Shown: piece after piece, positions 8,694 to 17,586 of the stretch
Layout of the letters: each line of letters opens with the position of its first letter
How positions within the stretch are numbered: position 1 is the first letter of the stretch
Assembly (NCBI RefSeq): GCF_913055165.1
Contig: NZ_CAJXJS010000011.1
Location: 1-64,000, forward strand
Reading direction: 5' to 3'
Source: an uncultured Devosia sp.
Lineage (GTDB): Bacteria > Pseudomonadota > Alphaproteobacteria > Rhizobiales > Devosiaceae
DNA: 64,000 nucleotides
Made by a program: the position numbers and the translations under genes
The notes under the pieces: generated by a model
What the model was told of the DNA's origin: nothing
The model's database searches: none
What the model saw: the letters and a program-made list of their open reading frames with translations, nothing else

Positions 8694-9403
8694 TCCACCA
8701 GTTCCAGCGAGTTCTGCGTGACGCTGTATCGGCTGAGCGTCTCGAGGAAAGTCATGCCCAAAAGGCCTGTCTCCAGCGCGCCGGCCTCCGTGACAAAGGC
8801 GGTCAGGTTTCGACGTACGATCCCGCCAACCTCGATACTGTCCAGGCGCGTTCTGGCAGCCATGCCCTGGCCATTGGCGGTCTGTACCGGCACGACATAG
8901 CGCAGGCCCTCCAGATCGACCCCGGCTGCCCGTGCGTCGGCGATGGTCAGCACCACGGCACTCGCCCCCGTGTCGAAGATCATCGGCGTCGTGTGGCCGT
9001 TGATGGTGGCATTGACCTCGAAATGACCACTCATCCCCCTTCGGAACGTCGCCGTGCCGGCGGCGCTATCCACTACGGCCATGCCGGGCTGCAGTTCACC
9101 GGCGACGCGCCCCACTACGCCCAGCAATTCGTCGCGATAGGCATAGGTCACCATGGCCACGGCAAACAGGCCAACCCAGAGCATCAGCCCCCCGACCAGC
9201 TCCGAAGCCCGATGGCGCCGCGCAAAAAGCCCGCTCGCAAACACGATGAGAAGAATCAAAAGGGGTACCAGCTGGGCCGTCTGCATCTGGTTCAGGCCGA
9301 CGATACTGCCCGCATCGGCACTGATAAGGAGGACGATCCCCGCCGCGACGATAAGTGCGATGCCGATAAAGACCATATGATTGCTGCCCTCTTGTCCGTC
9401 CAT
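8690..9403 (-). CDS. membrane-anchored retropepsin-like aspartic protease (TIGR02281 type)
   Basis: This 237-residue protein has hydrophobic segments near residues 10-28, 42-60 and 70-86, followed by a soluble domain. In that domain FDTGASAVVLT is the retroviral-type aspartic protease active site, and LLGMTFLETLSRY near the C-terminus matches the conserved tail of clan AA bacterial proteases. The single D-T-G site implies the active form is a dimer. It probably works at the periplasmic face of the inner membrane; substrates are unknown. A second possible start at 9376 removes nine residues and brings the first helix to the N-terminus. It lies downstream of cobS with a 35-bp gap. Confidence 0.85.
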   Translation of the reverse strand: MDGQEGSNHMVFIGIALIVAAGIVLLISADAGSIVGLNQMQTAQLVPLLILLIVFASGLFARRHRASELVGGLMLWVGLFAVAMVTYAYRDELLGVVGRVAGELQPGMAVVDSAAGTATFRRGMSGHFEVNATINGHTTPMIFDTGASAVVLTIADARAAGVDLEGLRYVVPVQTANGQGMAARTRLDSIEVGGIVRRNLTAFVTEAGALETGLLGMTFLETLSRYSVTQNSLELVD

Positions 9404-9438
9404 TGGATAAAGGACCCGCTGGCGGCGATTTCAAGGCG

Positions 9439-10200
9439 TCAGGCAAAGATGAGCAATACGGCAAGTGCTGCGACTTCGCCCAGACCGGCTGCGGCGCCGA
9501 TGAGGTCCCCAGTCTGTCCGCCTACCAGGCGGCGGCACAGCGTGGTCCAGCCCAGGACCACCAGCGCGACCGCCAAGGTGGCGGCGATCACGCCGAGCAG
9601 GCTCGATACCGGAGCGCCGATCACAAAGACCAGCAATAGCGCCAGGACCGTGCCAATGATGAAGCGAGAGAGGGGTAGCGCCCCGGCAGCCGCCGCGGCG
9701 CCGTCGGTCCGGGCGGGGGGCAGTTTGACCGCCAGCCAGAGGGCGCCCGATCGCCCCGCAATGTTGGCAGCCAGCCACAGGCCCGCAGCCATGAGTGGGT
9801 TGAGCGCCGCCACACTGCCGATGGCAGTGACCCGGAGCACCAGGAACAGGCACAGTGCCGCCACCCCATAGGTGCCGTGCCGGCTGTCCTTGAGTATCTC
9901 GAGACGCCTTTGGGGTGTTGTTCCCCCGAATAGACCATCGGCAGCATCGGCGAGCGAATCCTCCATCATCCCGCCACCGACCGCGACCATGGCAGCGACG
10001 CAAAGTGCAGCAGCAAAGAATGGTGGCAGGCCCAGCCAGACACCGGCCAGCAGCAGGATCGGCCCCAGCCCCATAACCACCGAGGCGAGGGGCAGGGCCA
10101 TGGCGATCCGTCCCAGGTCGGGCCGCTCATGCGGCGCATCACCTGTTGGCAGGCGCGAGAAGAACCGGAGGGCCATCACTACGTCCGCCTTCAAGCCCAT
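9439..10200 (-). CDS. cobS: adenosylcobinamide-GDP ribazoletransferase (cobalamin-5'-phosphate synthase)
   Basis: This 253-residue inner-membrane enzyme joins adenosylcobinamide-GDP with alpha-ribazole to complete cobalamin. Conserved features are the N-terminal ALRFFSRLPTG, the DSLADAADGLFGG segment near residue 80 with its acidic cluster, the following RRLEILKDSRHGTYG, and RSGALW in the middle. Several hydrophobic helices fill the rest. The start at 10200 has AAGGAG 5 nt upstream; the much longer open frame continues only as antisense of cobT. It is divergent from cobT, which makes the other substrate precursor. No clear B12 riboswitch was found in the 154-bp divergent region. Confidence 0.93.
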   Translation of the reverse strand: MGLKADVVMALRFFSRLPTGDAPHERPDLGRIAMALPLASVVMGLGPILLLAGVWLGLPPFFAAALCVAAMVAVGGGMMEDSLADAADGLFGGTTPQRRLEILKDSRHGTYGVAALCLFLVLRVTAIGSVAALNPLMAAGLWLAANIAGRSGALWLAVKLPPARTDGAAAAAGALPLSRFIIGTVLALLLVFVIGAPVSSLLGVIAATLAVALVVLGWTTLCRRLVGGQTGDLIGAAAGLGEVAALAVLLIFA

Positions 10201-10354
10201 TCCGCTCCTTGGCGCATTGGGCCGATAGGCATCGCGACTGGCATTGTCGATGCGGTCGGCGGCGCCGGCTGCGGACCCTTCCTCGCTCAATTGCTTTTCG
10301 CTCCGTAATGGGCAACAAGACCCCGCCTTCCTAACACATCGCGCCGGACCTGCC

Positions 10355-11374
10355 ATGCCACTCAACCCTGCCTTCGCCGACATCGTCGAATTGCTCGTGG
10401 CTGTGCCTGATGGTGATGAACAGGCGGTCGCTGCCGTGCGGCAGCGCGATGCACAATTGACCAAGCCGCCGGGATCGTTGGGGCAGCTCGAACTGCTGGT
10501 CGAATTCCTGGCCCGTTGGCAGCATCGGTCCCAGCCGCGTCTCGACAACCCCATGGTGACGATCTTTGCCGGCAATCATGGCGTCACCGAACAGGGTGTC
10601 TCCGCCTTTCCGCGCGAGGTTACGGCCCAGATGGTCGCCAATTTCACCAATGGCGGCGCTGCCATTTCCCAGATTTGCGGTCTGCATGAGATCAATCTGC
10701 GTGTGTTCGAGCTGGCCCTGGAACTCCCCACCGGCGATATCACCCAGGAACCGGCACTCGATGATCAGATGTGTGCGGCGACCATCGCCTATGGCATGGA
10801 AGCGGTAGCGGGCAAGCCCGACCTGATCTGCCTGGGCGAGATGGGAATCGGCAATACCACCATCGCCGCTGCCCTCTATGCCGCGCTTTATGGCGGCACC
10901 GGCGCCGATTGGGTCGGTCGCGGCACCGGCGTCGATGATGCGGGTCTCGCACGCAAGGCAGACGTCGTCGATCGTGCGCTCGCCCTGCATCGCGCCGAGC
11001 TTGACCATCCACTGGCCATTCTCGCCCGTCTGGGCGGTCGCGAGATTTGTGCCATGCTCGGCGCCCTGATCGCAGCACGCCACCAGAAGGTGCCGGTCAT
11101 CATTGATGGTTATGTGGCTACCGCCGCAGCGGCCATCGCCCATGCCGTCAATCCTGCGGCCATCAATCATTGTCTGTTTGCCCATGTCTCGGCCGAAGGT
11201 GCGCATGCCCAGGTGCTGGAGAAATTGGGTCAGACCGGGCTGCTCGATCTGGGCATGCGGCTAGGTGAGGGGAGCGGCGCAGCGCTTGCCGCCGTCATGA
11301 CCAAGACGGCACTGCACTTGCACAACAATATGGCGACCTTCGACAGCGCCGCCGTCAGCGGCAAATCCGGCTAG
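10355..11374 (+). CDS. cobT: nicotinate-nucleotide--dimethylbenzimidazole phosphoribosyltransferase
   Basis: This 339-residue cytoplasmic enzyme makes alpha-ribazole phosphate from nicotinate mononucleotide and 5,6-dimethylbenzimidazole, the lower ligand of B12. Typical segments are LTKPPGSLGQLE, the NHGVTEQGVSAFP stretch, LGEMGIGNTT, and the glycine-rich GMRLGEGSGAALA near the C-terminus, which holds the expected catalytic Glu. The ATG at 10355 begins the family-like N-terminus; the longer frame upstream lies in the divergent promoter. It faces away from cobS, which uses its product after dephosphorylation. Confidence 0.95.
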   Translation: MPLNPAFADIVELLVAVPDGDEQAVAAVRQRDAQLTKPPGSLGQLELLVEFLARWQHRSQPRLDNPMVTIFAGNHGVTEQGVSAFPREVTAQMVANFTNGGAAISQICGLHEINLRVFELALELPTGDITQEPALDDQMCAATIAYGMEAVAGKPDLICLGEMGIGNTTIAAALYAALYGGTGADWVGRGTGVDDAGLARKADVVDRALALHRAELDHPLAILARLGGREICAMLGALIAARHQKVPVIIDGYVATAAAAIAHAVNPAAINHCLFAHVSAEGAHAQVLEKLGQTGLLDLGMRLGEGSGAALAAVMTKTALHLHNNMATFDSAAVSGKSG

Positions 11375-11444
11375 AACTGTTCGGGCAAGCGCACCGCTTT
11401 TTGCTGTTCGCGCCAAGTCAAAGAGATAGATCGTCCGTTCTCGT

Positions 11445-12113
11445 TCAGTCGGAAGGAGTGTTATGGTCTTCCTTCGTGCGGGCGACAAAGCCTTCCGGCC
11501 CGGGCACCACCGAGAGCAGGTCCACCTTCATTTGTGATCGGAAGCGGGCTGTCGCTGCGGTCCCCAGGCGGGTCAGAGCGGCAACGTCCTGCTGTTCGAG
11601 CGCCGCGTTGAGCGCGGCGTGTTCGAGCAGAAAGTTCAGGATATAGCCCTCGGCCATTTCCTGCCGTTGCTGGTCGCTGAGCGTGTGGAAGGTCGTGTCC
11701 TGGGCGAAGGCTGCGCGCAGCTGGCGCTGTATCGGCCGGCTGTCGATCTCCAGCGAATAGGCTCCGTTGGCCGCTACCCAGTTGAGCACCCAATAGGCGG
11801 TCAGGGCGTCCACAACATTGTTGGTTGTAAGGCCATCGGGTTCCACCAGTTCCTGCCAGATCTCGCTGGGCGATCGCTCGGCGAAGGCCGCAGCCAGGCT
11901 GTCGCGCGCCGCAACGCCGGCGGACCAGCGGATGCGGGTGAGAAATTCGCGCTGCAGCCGCGCCGAAACACTGGGCGACGGCCGGTAGCTGGCGTCGAAC
12001 GCGATCTCGGCGGATGTTGCTGCTACTTCCCCAGATGCCCCGCTTTCCTGGGCCAGCGCGCCGACAGGCATGGCGCCGAGCAGCAAGACTATCAAGATCG
12101 TGCGTAGGGTCAT
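11445..12113 (-). CDS. secreted protein of unknown function (DUF6683-like)
   Basis: This 222-residue protein starts with a clear signal peptide, MTLRTILIVLLLGAMPVGALAQ, so the mature form should be periplasmic or secreted. The middle contains NVVDALTAYWVLNWVAANG and a helical region with EMAEGYILNFLLEHAALNAA, which recall DUF6683 proteins; I am not certain of that family. No catalytic residues stand out. GGAGG is 4 nt upstream of the start at 12113, which is better supported than an ATG 20 codons upstream. It follows the histidine kinase on the same strand after 74 bp; whether they share a transcript is unclear. Confidence 0.72.
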   Translation of the reverse strand: MTLRTILIVLLLGAMPVGALAQESGASGEVAATSAEIAFDASYRPSPSVSARLQREFLTRIRWSAGVAARDSLAAAFAERSPSEIWQELVEPDGLTTNNVVDALTAYWVLNWVAANGAYSLEIDSRPIQRQLRAAFAQDTTFHTLSDQQRQEMAEGYILNFLLEHAALNAALEQQDVAALTRLGTAATARFRSQMKVDLLSVVPGPEGFVARTKEDHNTPSD

Positions 12114-12187
12114 CTGGCCTCCGAACGACCGATCCTCTTTGCGATCACGGCGAAAATGCGACCGCTGCGACACTGAGCAGCGCTTCG

Positions 12188-13705
12188 TCAGCCGGCTTCG
12201 GAATAGATTTCGAGCTTGTTGCGCTTCTCGACGACGGGTGCCAGCGCATCCATGACGCGGGCCCGCGGGAAGGTGGCGATGACTTCCGTGCCAAAGCGCA
12301 GCTTGGAGAAAAGATCGAACCGCCCCTGGTGCAGGTCCATGATTTTCTGGACGATCGGCAGTCCGAGGCCGGCACCCTGTTCCGCGGTCTTTTGCGCCAG
12401 CGATCCCTGACCGAAAGACGAGAGAACCGTCTCGATTTCGTTCTCAGGAATACCCGGGCCATTGTCCTTGACCGAGATGAGTTGCCCGCCATCGCCGCTG
12501 CGCTGCACCACCAGCACGATCTTGCCCTGCTGCGGGGTGAACTTGATGGCGTTCGACAACAGGTTGAGCACCACCTGGCGCACGGCGCGCTCGTCGCCCC
12601 ACAGCTTGGGCAAATTGTCACCCACGCTGAACACCAGTTCGATATTCTTGGACTTGGCCCGCAATTCCATCATGCGCCGGCAATCATCTGCGATGTCGAC
12701 CAGCGATATGACCTCTTCATTGAGTTCATACTTGCCGGCTTCAATCCGGCTCAGATCAAGTAGCTCATTGATGAGATTGAGCAGGTGCTGCCCGCTGGCG
12801 TGGATGTCTCCGGCATATTCCTTATATTGCGGCACCTGATGCGGTCCCAGCAATTCCGACTTGAGCACTTCGGAGAAGCCGATAATGGCGTTGAGCGGCG
12901 TCCGCAATTCGTGGCTCATCGTGGCCAGGAACTGGCTCTTGGCGATATTGGCCTGCTCCGCGTGGCGTCGCGCCTCGTCCGACATGTTGCGCGCCTCTTC
13001 CAGCTCGTAGATCAGCGCGTCCTTCTCGGCCTGGTGCGTGATGGTCTCAAGCTCGGAATTGTGCAATTGCCGGGCCAGGTAGACGAAGAAAACCTCGCCG
13101 CAAATGGCCACCGCGGCCAGCGTATAATTCAGTGTGCCGCCCAGAGCGATCAGCGAGGTGGATACTGTTGCCGTCACCGGCAGCGTGCTCATCAGCGTCG
13201 CAGGCGGCAGGGTATGAGTGGCTATGGCGTTGCTGGCGATGCTGACCAGCACCATGGCGAACATCACCGGCGCCAGTGCCTCAGGGTCGGTCACCAGCGT
13301 GAACAATGCCAGCAACGAAAGTGCCAACCCGCCCAGGCTCTCTGCCGCCACAAAGCTCGTGGTCCAGCGGGCAGCATTGAATTTGGCGGGCTCGGTGCCT
13401 TTGAAGCGGCGGGCCGTGACCACTACGACCAGCAGGCTGGTAATGACCAGTCCCGCCCAGATGGCCGTCACCATCACAGGGACCCAAAAGCTTGCCACTA
13501 TGGCCAGGATGCAGACGATTGCCGCCATCGGCAGCGCAGCGCCAATGCGGGAGTCCGCATAGTCATGCATGAGTTCGAAGTCGAAATCGGCCCGGGTGCC
13601 CGAGCTCGATGTCAGCCGCTGGCGGGCTTCGCGCACGGCCTTCTGTGCTGTTCGCTTGCCGTCGCGTGCGGAACCTGCGCGGACACTGGCGTCGTGGACC
13701 GACAT
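12188..13705 (-). CDS. membrane sensor histidine kinase, PleC/DivJ-like H-box
   Basis: This is a 505-residue inner-membrane kinase. Residues 56-212 form about six hydrophobic helices with no large periplasmic loop, so it probably senses something in or near the membrane. A linking coiled coil (about 214-258) leads to the dimerisation H-box FLATMSHELRTPLNAIIGFS with His265. The ATPase domain has N (NLLSNAIKF), G1 (DNGPGIP), F (FGQGS) and G2 (GAGLGLPI) boxes. The H-box is the type found in PleC, DivJ and PdhS, which act on DivK/PleD in alphaproteobacterial cell-cycle control. No response regulator is adjacent, so it is an orphan. The partner assignment is inference. Confidence 0.88.
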   Translation of the reverse strand: MSVHDASVRAGSARDGKRTAQKAVREARQRLTSSSGTRADFDFELMHDYADSRIGAALPMAAIVCILAIVASFWVPVMVTAIWAGLVITSLLVVVVTARRFKGTEPAKFNAARWTTSFVAAESLGGLALSLLALFTLVTDPEALAPVMFAMVLVSIASNAIATHTLPPATLMSTLPVTATVSTSLIALGGTLNYTLAAVAICGEVFFVYLARQLHNSELETITHQAEKDALIYELEEARNMSDEARRHAEQANIAKSQFLATMSHELRTPLNAIIGFSEVLKSELLGPHQVPQYKEYAGDIHASGQHLLNLINELLDLSRIEAGKYELNEEVISLVDIADDCRRMMELRAKSKNIELVFSVGDNLPKLWGDERAVRQVVLNLLSNAIKFTPQQGKIVLVVQRSGDGGQLISVKDNGPGIPENEIETVLSSFGQGSLAQKTAEQGAGLGLPIVQKIMDLHQGRFDLFSKLRFGTEVIATFPRARVMDALAPVVEKRNKLEIYSEAG

Positions 13706-14027
13706 GAAAGACTTACTCGTTACTCAATGCTGCGAACAAAAAACGCGCTCGCGACGCTCCTGGTCCAACCTTAGAGGTGCCGTGGTTAACGGGGCGTGAA
13801 ATCGGCCCCGGTCACCCATTGGTCTGCATTGCCAGAAAGCCGCACCCAAAGCCGCACCCGAAGAATGCACTGGCGAGCCGCACCACAACAGGGTTAAGGT
13901 CACCTTGCGGCTTCAGATCAATTGCGATGAGCAATATTATTGCGTAGGACCTGCTGATATGGCAGTGATGTTGTCGCTCGTCGGCGGAAACTGCTTGCGA
14001 CGTGAAAACTGATTTCAAGAGAGCAAG
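13706..14027. other. intergenic region between the sensor kinase and the Lrp regulator
   Basis: These 322 bp contain no convincing gene. They hold the divergent promoters of the kinase (minus) and the Lrp-type regulator (plus), a repeated AAAGCCGCACCC/GAGCCGCACC stretch near 13846-13880, and the palindrome at 13931-13943. An open minus-strand frame starting inside the Lrp gene is antisense shadow. Confidence 0.6.
13931..13943. promoter_or_regulatory. AT-centred palindrome GCAATATTATTGC, candidate Lrp-family site
   Basis: This perfect odd-length palindrome has an AT-rich centre and lies about 85 bp upstream of an Lrp/AsnC-type regulator. Lrp-family proteins bind AT-centred palindromes of about this length and usually control their own gene, so self-regulation is a reasonable inference. 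Confidence 0.45.
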
Positions 14028-14513
14028 ATGGCCCTGGACAAGATCGACCGGAAGATCCTGACGCTCCTGCAGAAGGACGCGACCATGCCTGTGGCCGAAA
14101 TCGGCCGAAAGGTTGGTCTGTCCACAACGCCCTGCTGGCGCCGCATCCAGAAGATGGAAGAAGACGGCATCATCCAGCGCCGCGTGGCCGTGCTTGATCC
14201 GGTCAAGGTCAATGTCGGAGTTACGGTCTTCGTCTCGGTTAAGACCAACGAGCACAACGACGCCTGGATGCGCAAGTTCTCAGGCGTGATCGATGAATTT
14301 CCCGAAGTGGTGGAGTTCTATCGCATGAGCGGCGATGTCGACTATCTGATGAGGGTGGTTGTTCCCGATATCGGCGCCTACGATGCCTTCTACAAACGCC
14401 TGATCAGCAAGATCAATCTGACCGATGTCAGTTCGGCTTTCGCCATGGGCCAGATCAAGTACACCACCGCCTTGCCCCTGGATTTTGCGATCATCAGCGA
14501 CGACGACAAATAG
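14028..14513 (+). CDS. Lrp/AsnC-family transcriptional regulator
   Basis: This 161-residue DNA-binding protein starts with the winged helix-turn-helix LDKIDRKILTLLQKDATMP...IGRKVGLSTTPCWRRIQKME. It continues into the RAM ligand-binding domain (residues about 70-150, with VVEFYRMSGDVDYLMRVVV). These are the two standard domains of feast/famine regulators, which usually respond to amino acids. The ending IKYTTALPLDF is shared by many alphaproteobacterial Lrp proteins. The ligand cannot be predicted. The VOC gene starts 9 nt after its stop, so both are probably co-transcribed. Confidence 0.92.
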   Translation: MALDKIDRKILTLLQKDATMPVAEIGRKVGLSTTPCWRRIQKMEEDGIIQRRVAVLDPVKVNVGVTVFVSVKTNEHNDAWMRKFSGVIDEFPEVVEFYRMSGDVDYLMRVVVPDIGAYDAFYKRLISKINLTDVSSAFAMGQIKYTTALPLDFAIISDDDK

Positions 14514-14522
14514 GTCCCCGAA

Positions 14523-14924
14523 ATGTTGCTCGGCTTTGAACATGTCGGGATGACGGTCAGCAACATGGAACGGGCCATTGACTTCTATTGCGGCCTGCTC
14601 GGGCTTCGAATGAAGTTTCGCCGGACCACCGCAGGTGGCGAAGCCGCTTTTCTCGATGCCGGAGGTGGCATGCTGGAGATTGAGGCTCCGGCCCGCGAGG
14701 TCGGGCCGTTTCGCGATGTGCCGCTGTCCGAGGCAGGTTTCCGGCACATCACCCTGGCCTATGACAATATAGATACCATGGTGGAAAGGCTCGAAGAGGC
14801 TGGTGTCCCCATTGTTGAGGGACCGCGCGTCGCCTTTAACAGCGAGATGTTCAAGCGAGTGGTCTTTGTCCGGGACCCCGATGGCATTCTGGTCGAACTG
14901 GTCGAACGCGCCGCCGGACGCTAG
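14523..14924 (+). CDS. VOC-family (glyoxalase/dioxygenase superfamily) protein
   Basis: This 133-residue single-domain protein has two beta-alpha-beta-beta-beta modules. The first is [24 protein letters not shown], with a metal-type His at residue 7. The second includes [20 protein letters not shown] and ends [11 protein letters not shown] with an acidic ligand position. Such proteins can be lyases, isomerases, dioxygenases or resistance proteins; the reaction is not clear here. It follows the Lrp-type regulator by 9 nt, so a link with amino-acid metabolism is possible. The stop overlaps the convergent moaA stop by 4 bp. Confidence 0.85.
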   Translation: MLLGFEHVGMTVSNMERAIDFYCGLLGLRMKFRRTTAGGEAAFLDAGGGMLEIEAPAREVGPFRDVPLSEAGFRHITLAYDNIDTMVERLEEAGVPIVEGPRVAFNSEMFKRVVFVRDPDGILVELVERAAGR

Positions 14925-15934
14925 CCCCCCGTCACGCTCATATGCCGCGCGACGGCTGGTTCCTTCCGGCTGCGGTCCAACACAAAGTCATGCCCCTTGG
15001 GCTTGATGATCATCGCATGGTCGAGAGCAGCGTTGAGCGCTTCGGCTCCGCCAGTGCGCCAGGCGTCGCGCAGGTTGACCTGATCATCCTGCCCCAGGCA
15101 CAAAAACAGTTGTCCGGTGGCGGTCAGCCTCACGCGGTTGCAGCTCTCACAGAAATTGTGGCTCATCGGCGTGATAAAGCCCAGCGTGCCGCCGGTTTCG
15201 GCCACGTGGACATAGCGGGCCGGCCCACCCGTGCTCTTGTCCAGCTTGGTGAAGCTGTAGCGTTGCGAGAGCCTTTCATACAGTTCGCGTAGCGGCAGAT
15301 ATGTGTCCACTCTGTCGATGCCGACTTCACCCAGCGGCATGCCCTCGATCAAGGTCAAGCCCATGCCGCCGCCATGGGCCCATTCCATCATGGTCTCGAT
15401 CTCGTCGTCATTGACGCCGCGCATCGCCACCATGTTGATCTTTATGGCGAGCCCTGCGGCCTGGGCCTCACCGATCCCGGCAAGCACGTCCTTCAGGCGG
15501 CCTCGCCGGGTGATGTCCGCGAAGCGCGCTTCATCCAGCGTGTCCAGCGAAACATTGATGCGCCGGACCCCCGCCGCAAACAGCCCCTCGGCATGCTTTT
15601 GCAACTGGCTGCCATTGGTGGTGATGGTCAATTCGTCCAGGCCATTGCCGATCTGTCCGCCGAGCCTACGCACCAGCGCCATGATATCCCGGCGCACCAA
15701 CGGCTCGCCGCCAGTGAGGCGTATCTTGGTCGTGCCGCGGGATATGAAGGCGCTGGCGATTGCCTCCACCTCCTCAAAGCTCAGGACTTCCTTCTTGGGC
15801 AGGAAAGTCATGTCCTCGGCCATGCAATAGACACAGCGGAAATCACAGCGATCCGTCACCGAGATGCGCAGATAGGAAATGCGTCGGCCGAAGCTGTCGA
15901 TCAGGGGGCGGTGCGTTGGGGACGATCCTGTCAT
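14921..15934 (-). CDS. moaA: GTP 3',8-cyclase (molybdenum cofactor biosynthesis)
   Basis: This 337-residue radical-SAM enzyme starts molybdopterin synthesis by converting GTP to 3',8-cyclo-dihydro-GTP. The N-terminal 4Fe-4S motif is Cys30-x3-Cys34-x2-Cys37 in [10 protein letters not shown]. The second, C-terminal cluster uses [11 protein letters not shown] and a further Cys in QLFLCLG, giving the C-x2-C-x13-C pattern. RISVTDRC and the GGEPLVRRD motif are also standard. The family's C-terminal GG end is visible as VTGG. No other moa genes are adjacent. Start at 15934 is the only ATG before the conserved N-terminus. Confidence 0.96.
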   Translation of the reverse strand: MTGSSPTHRPLIDSFGRRISYLRISVTDRCDFRCVYCMAEDMTFLPKKEVLSFEEVEAIASAFISRGTTKIRLTGGEPLVRRDIMALVRRLGGQIGNGLDELTITTNGSQLQKHAEGLFAAGVRRINVSLDTLDEARFADITRRGRLKDVLAGIGEAQAAGLAIKINMVAMRGVNDDEIETMMEWAHGGGMGLTLIEGMPLGEVGIDRVDTYLPLRELYERLSQRYSFTKLDKSTGGPARYVHVAETGGTLGFITPMSHNFCESCNRVRLTATGQLFLCLGQDDQVNLRDAWRTGGAEALNAALDHAMIIKPKGHDFVLDRSRKEPAVARHMSVTGG

Positions 15935-15973
15935 GCAGCCAGTTTATCTCCCCGTTTCGCTGGAGCAAAGCGC

Positions 15974-16007
15974 GCAAAAGAAAAGAGCCGCCAAATCGGC
16001 GGCTCTT
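15974..16007 (-). terminator. intrinsic terminator of the L,D-transpeptidase gene
   Basis: AAGAGCCGCC (15983-15992) pairs perfectly with GGCGGCTCTT (15998-16007) around a 5-nt loop. On the minus strand it is followed by TTCTTTTG, giving a good rho-independent terminator 19 bp after the transpeptidase stop. Confidence 0.8.
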
Positions 16008-16025
16008 CCCGAATTCTTGTGCCGG

Positions 16026-16619
16026 TCAGTGCCGGACAACGATCAGGGCGCCGACCTTCACGCGATCATAGAGATCGGTTACGTCCTCATTGGTGAGGCG
16101 GATGCAGCCCGAGGATACGGCTTGGCCGATAGACCAGGGCTCAGAGGTTCCATGCACGCGGTACAGGGTCGATCCGATATAGAGCGCGCGGGCACCGAGC
16201 GGATTGTCTGGACCACCGGGCATGTAGGCCGGCAGATCGGGAACGCGCTTGCGCATGGCCGGGGGAGGGGTCCAGCCGGGCCACTCTGCCTTGCGGGTGA
16301 TGCGGTGCGTACCGGACCAACGGAAGCCATCGCGACCGACGCCAATGCCGTATTTCATGGCCTTGCCGTCTTCGAGCACCAGATACAACCGGCGTTCCCC
16401 GGTTTCGATGACAATCGTGCCCGGCTTGTAGTCAGTATCGTAGTCGACAATCTGTTTGCGAATTGGGCTGCCACCACGACTTCCACTGGCACTGGCCGCA
16501 CGATCCTCGAACTTGTTGGTGTCGGGGTTGTACCACAGAGCCGCACTTGACGGCAGAACGGTGCTGACTGCCAGCAACACTGCCATGGCGAATGCCAATG
16601 CAATTCTGACGATGCTCAT
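16026..16619 (-). CDS. L,D-transpeptidase, YkuD family
   Basis: This 197-residue exported enzyme cross-links or modifies peptidoglycan, or attaches proteins to it. A signal peptide covers about residues 1-27, MSIVRIALAFAMAVLLAVST followed by VLPSSA. The YkuD domain follows (about 68-197), ending with the catalytic motif YRVHGTSEPWSIG...SSGCIRL, where Cys172 is the nucleophile and His the partner. IETGERRLYLVLEDGKAMKY is the usual first strand pair. Several such enzymes are normal in this group, which uses 3-3 cross-links heavily. It has its own terminator and appears monocistronic. Confidence 0.93.
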   Translation of the reverse strand: MSIVRIALAFAMAVLLAVSTVLPSSAALWYNPDTNKFEDRAASASGSRGGSPIRKQIVDYDTDYKPGTIVIETGERRLYLVLEDGKAMKYGIGVGRDGFRWSGTHRITRKAEWPGWTPPPAMRKRVPDLPAYMPGGPDNPLGARALYIGSTLYRVHGTSEPWSIGQAVSSGCIRLTNEDVTDLYDRVKVGALIVVRH

Positions 16620-16867
16620 GCTTTCACTTGGCCTCTCAAATACGCTGCCGTGATTCGGATCAGCGACTATTTGCGCTACTTACTCGGTCTCGATCGCGGC
16701 CGGAAGGGACGTGCCCAGTTTCTGCCACATATGGGGTATCATCGCCTTATTGTGTTGCTAGTCGGTTACACTCGCGAGTCACCAATCCGTGAATGCCATA
16801 CTTTCGGACGCTTGACAGGGGCCGCCGGCCCGGCCACACCCCGGCAAACGCGCGAAAGGATCGACCG

Positions 16868-17566
16868 ATGAGTGAAGCGCTCAAGCGTGAGGCGGCCGCC
16901 CGCGCTGTCGCAGAAATCAGCTCAGGCATGAAGCTGGGCCTTGGGACCGGCTCGACTGCCCGGCACTTTGTTGAATTGCTGGGCGAGCGCGTGGCGGAGG
17001 GGCTCGACATTGTCGGCGTGCCGACATCGGAAGCGACCGCACGGCAAGCGCAGGAATGCGGTATTCCACTTTCCGATCTTGATACGCTTGATCGTCTTGA
17101 CCTGACCGTTGATGGCGCGGACGAAATCGACCCATCGCTCAATCTCATCAAAGGGGGCGGGGGCGCGCTTTTGCGCGAGAAGATCGTCGCTGCCGCCTCA
17201 GATGCCATGATCGTCATCGCCGATAGCTCGAAGATCGTTGATGCCCTGGGGCGGTTTCCACTCCCCATCGAAGTCAACCGTTTTGGCCTGGGAGCGACCC
17301 GTCGTGCCGTTGCCGATATCATGCGGCGCCACAACGCTCAGGGTGAACTCAAGCTGCGCGGTCCCAGCGCCGAGGCCCCCTTTGTCACCGACGGTGGACA
17401 CCTCATTCTCGATGCTTTTTTTGGCCGCATTTCGCAGCCAGAAGCGCTCTCAAGCGAGCTTCTGGACATTCCGGGCGTAGTCCAGCATGGACTGTTCCTC
17501 AAAATGTGCCGCAAGGCTTATGTGGCAACGCCGAATGGCGTAGAAACACTTCTCAAGGGCAATTGA
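16868..17566 (+). CDS. rpiA: ribose-5-phosphate isomerase A
   Basis: This 232-residue cytosolic enzyme interconverts ribose-5-phosphate and ribulose-5-phosphate in the pentose phosphate pathway. Signature stretches are [16 protein letters not shown] (phosphate loop), [27 protein letters not shown] with the catalytic Asp/Glu/Lys residues, and PIEVNRFG. An AAAGGA ribosome site precedes the ATG at 16868; an upstream extension of 25 codons has no family similarity. The DUF2059 gene starts 20 nt after its stop, so they form an operon. A TTGACA-like element at 16812 may be its -35, but the matching -10 is weak. Confidence 0.96.
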   Translation: MSEALKREAAARAVAEISSGMKLGLGTGSTARHFVELLGERVAEGLDIVGVPTSEATARQAQECGIPLSDLDTLDRLDLTVDGADEIDPSLNLIKGGGGALLREKIVAAASDAMIVIADSSKIVDALGRFPLPIEVNRFGLGATRRAVADIMRRHNAQGELKLRGPSAEAPFVTDGGHLILDAFFGRISQPEALSSELLDIPGVVQHGLFLKMCRKAYVATPNGVETLLKGN

Positions 17567-17586
17567 CCAGCGTGGGACGAGACAAG

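Noticed and set aside
10201-10354. possible cobalamin riboswitch
   Set aside because: No B12-box or conserved core could be seen on either strand; the CCAGTCGCGATG stretch is only a vague likeness.
9439-10575. long version of cobS (378 codons)
   Set aside because: The first 125 codons run antisense through cobT and the divergent promoter; the ATG at 10200 with AAGGAG is the correct start.
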